DNA from: Candidatus Sulfotelmatobacter sp.
GTDB taxonomy: Bacteria > Acidobacteriota > Terriglobia > Terriglobales > Acidobacteriaceae
Length of the DNA stretch: 64,000 nucleotides
Reading direction: 5' to 3'
Assembly (NCBI GenBank): GCA_025462865.1
Contig: JAOAPI010000050.1
Location: 1 to 64,000 of the forward strand
Both the position numbers and the translations under genes were made by a program. Below, piece by piece: positions 62,711 to 64,000 of this stretch (positions are counted from its first letter, which is position 1; each line of letters opens with the position of its first letter). Under the pieces are notes generated by a model. The model did no database searches, was not told the DNA's origin, and saw only the letters and a list, made by a program, of their open reading frames with translations.

Positions 62711-63367
62711 ATGCAGCGCGCATTCGGCCTGAACATTCCGCAAACTCTGGAAGATGTTTGTGATCCGACACGGATGGCGCTGGTCGTCTATGACATGCAA
62801 GTCGGAATCGTCAACCAGATTGGAAACGGGCCGGAAATTACAGCGAAAGTGCTTCAGGTTCTAGAAGCGGCTCGTGCAGCGCGCATTCGGATCTTTTTCA
62901 CGCGCCACATGTCGCTCCCCAAAGAGTTGGCGGGAGTGTCTCAATTGCGAATGGCGATGGCCTGGCAGAAGGTGAAATCGGTCGACGAGGTTAAGGCGTG
63001 GTTCTTGCGGGACTCTCCGGGATTTCATCTGATTCCAGAAATGACTCCGCTGCCGAGCGAAGCGATCTTTGACAAAATCACTATGTCAGCGTTTGAAGGC
63101 ACGCCTCTGGATATCGCGCTCCACGATTGCGGGATCAATGCTTTTGCGGTCGTTGGCATCGCCATGGAAATCGGTATCGAGCCGACAGAGCGGCACGGCG
63201 CTGACTTGAGCTACATTCCGGTGGTGGTGAAGGATGCTTGCGGCTACGGCCACAATGATGCGGCAGCGCGCTCCCTGGCCAGCCTCGAATTCGCTGGCGA
63301 TGCAATATTTACGAGCGTCGAGGCGATTTGTGCGGAGTTCCGAAAGCTGAGTAGCCCTGCGGGCTGA
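62711..63367 (+). CDS. isochorismatase-fold hydrolase with Gly in place of the catalytic Cys
   Basis: A 218-residue cytoplasmic alpha/beta protein. The catalytic Asp is in LVVYDMQVGIV, and the Lys in FDKITMSAFEGTPLDIAL. The third triad position, the Cys of GVATxxCVxxT in cysteine hydrolases, reads GIAMEIGIEPT, with Gly where Cys belongs. Isochorismatases such as EntB also have Gly there and use a non-thiol mechanism, so hydrolysis of an isochorismate-like or other substrate is possible, but nitrilase-type amidase chemistry is not. GGAGG seven bases before ATG 62711 supports the start. No siderophore or phenazine genes are nearby. Confidence 0.8.
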   Translation: MQRAFGLNIPQTLEDVCDPTRMALVVYDMQVGIVNQIGNGPEITAKVLQVLEAARAARIRIFFTRHMSLPKELAGVSQLRMAMAWQKVKSVDEVKAWFLRDSPGFHLIPEMTPLPSEAIFDKITMSAFEGTPLDIALHDCGINAFAVVGIAMEIGIEPTERHGADLSYIPVVVKDACGYGHNDAAARSLASLEFAGDAIFTSVEAICAEFRKLSSPAG

Positions 63368-63403
63368 TTGTGGAAAACGGCAGCACTGCCTGAAATGAAA
63401 ACG

Positions 63404-63426
63404 TCCGGCCCATCGACAGGGCCGGA
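63404..63426 (-). terminator. hairpin between convergent genes, probable terminator
   Basis: TCCGGCCC (63404-63411) pairs perfectly with GGGCCGGA (63419-63426) over seven bases. On the minus strand ACGTTTTCATTT follows, 79 bases past the histidine kinase stop. On the plus strand there is no T-run. Confidence 0.55.
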
Positions 63427-63504
63427 ATGAACGTCGGGATCAGAGTCTCGGGTCCGCGATTCCCTTCCTTTAGCCCCCCGAGTCTGGTGCTTAAGATTCA
63501 AACC

Positions 63505-64000
63505 CTAATCAGGTGCGGCGGCAAAATTCGAAATGGCATCTGTCGGTGCCGGCGCATGGACGATCCCCTCCCTGTTCCCGAAGTCAGCCTGCTGCAAGCG
63601 TGGGAATAGAGGAACCGTAGCCCGCATGGTGGTTTCGTGCCCTGTCGATTCGATTTCCAGCTTGCCGCTCAGTTCGTTCAGACGCTCGCGCATTCCCGCC
63701 AGACCAACGCCGGTTTCCGCGCTGGTTTGACGAAGCCGGGCCAAGCGCTCAGTTGGTATGCCGCATCCAAAATCCTTTACTTCCAGAATCGCGACCTCGG
63801 GCAGTCGCTTGAACGAAACACTCGCCTCCGTGGCACCGGAATGACGATGCACGTTGGTCAGGCTCTCCTGAAGGACTCGGAAGAGGGCGATCTCCACACT
63901 CGTCGGCAAGCGCATGCGTTGTGAGTCAAGCTCCAAACTTACGTTAATGCCGCTGCGCGTGGCGAAGCCTTCGACATACCACTCGGCGGCGCAAGTAAAA
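63505..64000 (-). CDS. sensor histidine kinase, C-terminal part (truncated by window edge)
   Basis: The reading frame is open without a stop to the right edge: upstream of the TTG at 63936 it continues TCAAEWYVEGFATRSGINVSLEL, so the gene extends outside the window. The visible part is the ATP-binding HATPase domain of NarX/DesK-type (HPK7) kinases: N box VLQESLTNVHRHSGATEAS, G1 box DFGCGIP, G2 box GVGLAGMRERL, and the strand LEIESTGHETTMRATVP. The dimerisation/His domain and any sensor lie upstream, outside the window. A NarL-type response regulator would be expected nearby, but none is visible here. The last about 25 residues (EGIVHAPAPTDAISNF) are a non-conserved tail. Confidence 0.9.
   Translation of the reverse strand, partial: FTCAAEWYVEGFATRSGINVSLELDSQRMRLPTSVEIALFRVLQESLTNVHRHSGATEASVSFKRLPEVAILEVKDFGCGIPTERLARLRQTSAETGVGLAGMRERLNELSGKLEIESTGHETTMRATVPLFPRLQQADFGNREGIVHAPAPTDAISNFAAAPD

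Noticed and set aside
1-64000. tRNA, rRNA, prophage, IS element, restriction or toxin-antitoxin system
   Set aside because: I looked for conserved tRNA arms, transposase/integrase motifs and defence genes on both strands and found none I could support. The dispersed palindromes carry no transposase in this window.

Overview
The window reads as a GC-rich bacterial chromosome segment, most likely from an acidobacterium of the Terriglobia/Koribacter type. This is inferred from gene content, not from a marker RNA. The clues are a winged-helix regulator fused to a TPR tail, a GloVer-repeat secreted protein, several YVTN/lactonase-type propellers, TPR lipoproteins, HemQ with an AhpD-like neighbour, and many intergenic palindromes. 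I see no tRNA, rRNA, CRISPR array, transposase, integrase or prophage gene. Both edges cut genes: the 3' end of an unknown CDS at the left, and the C-terminal part of a sensor histidine kinase at the right.

Layout. 0-9 kb is mostly surface and secreted proteins (propeller lipoprotein, DNRLRE/collagen/Kelch protein, PQQ-like propeller) plus the HTH-TPR membrane regulator. 9-18.6 kb is housekeeping: guaA, a polytopic membrane protein, leuS, a secreted unknown, nfo and the divergent aroF. This stretch holds four copies of a 28-bp palindrome, two of them inside coding sequence. 18.7-28.4 kb has a YVTN propeller, a bacilliredoxin, a large TPR lipoprotein, hemQ, an AhpD-like protein, an alkyltransferase-like protein, a YeiH-type exporter and a STAS protein. 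28.7-34.2 kb has a repeat-decorated phospholipase C-like lipoprotein followed by the conserved dnaX-ybaB-recR replication/repair group. 34.2-45.4 kb has the GloVer protein, a PD-(D/E)XK-like protein, a CHAD-HD protein, a secreted HELSEA protein, a GH38 alpha-mannosidase, an ABC-F ATPase and a YkgJ-type cysteine-cluster protein. 45.4-50.8 kb has a two-gene molybdenum hydroxylase, another YVTN propeller, a histone-H1-like protein and a small membrane protein. 51-58.3 kb has two paralogous glycine-zipper stress proteins enclosing a HAD phosphatase, a DUF763 protein and a second phospholipase C-like protein, then cstA. 58.4-64 kb has a porin, an ECF sigma factor translationally coupled to an anti-sigma/TonB-tail protein, an isochorismatase-fold hydrolase and the truncated histidine kinase.

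Working together. The sigma/anti-sigma pair, the IorA/IorB-like pair (both with ATGA overlaps) and dnaX-ybaB-recR are the clearest co-expressed sets. HemQ is the last step of coproporphyrin-dependent heme synthesis. The bacilliredoxin implies bacillithiol-type thiol chemistry. No complete novel system stands out. The most unusual signals are two families of DNA palindromes that have entered conserved genes in frame, in LeuS and in the CHAD protein, and an anti-sigma factor carrying a TonB-like periplasmic tail.
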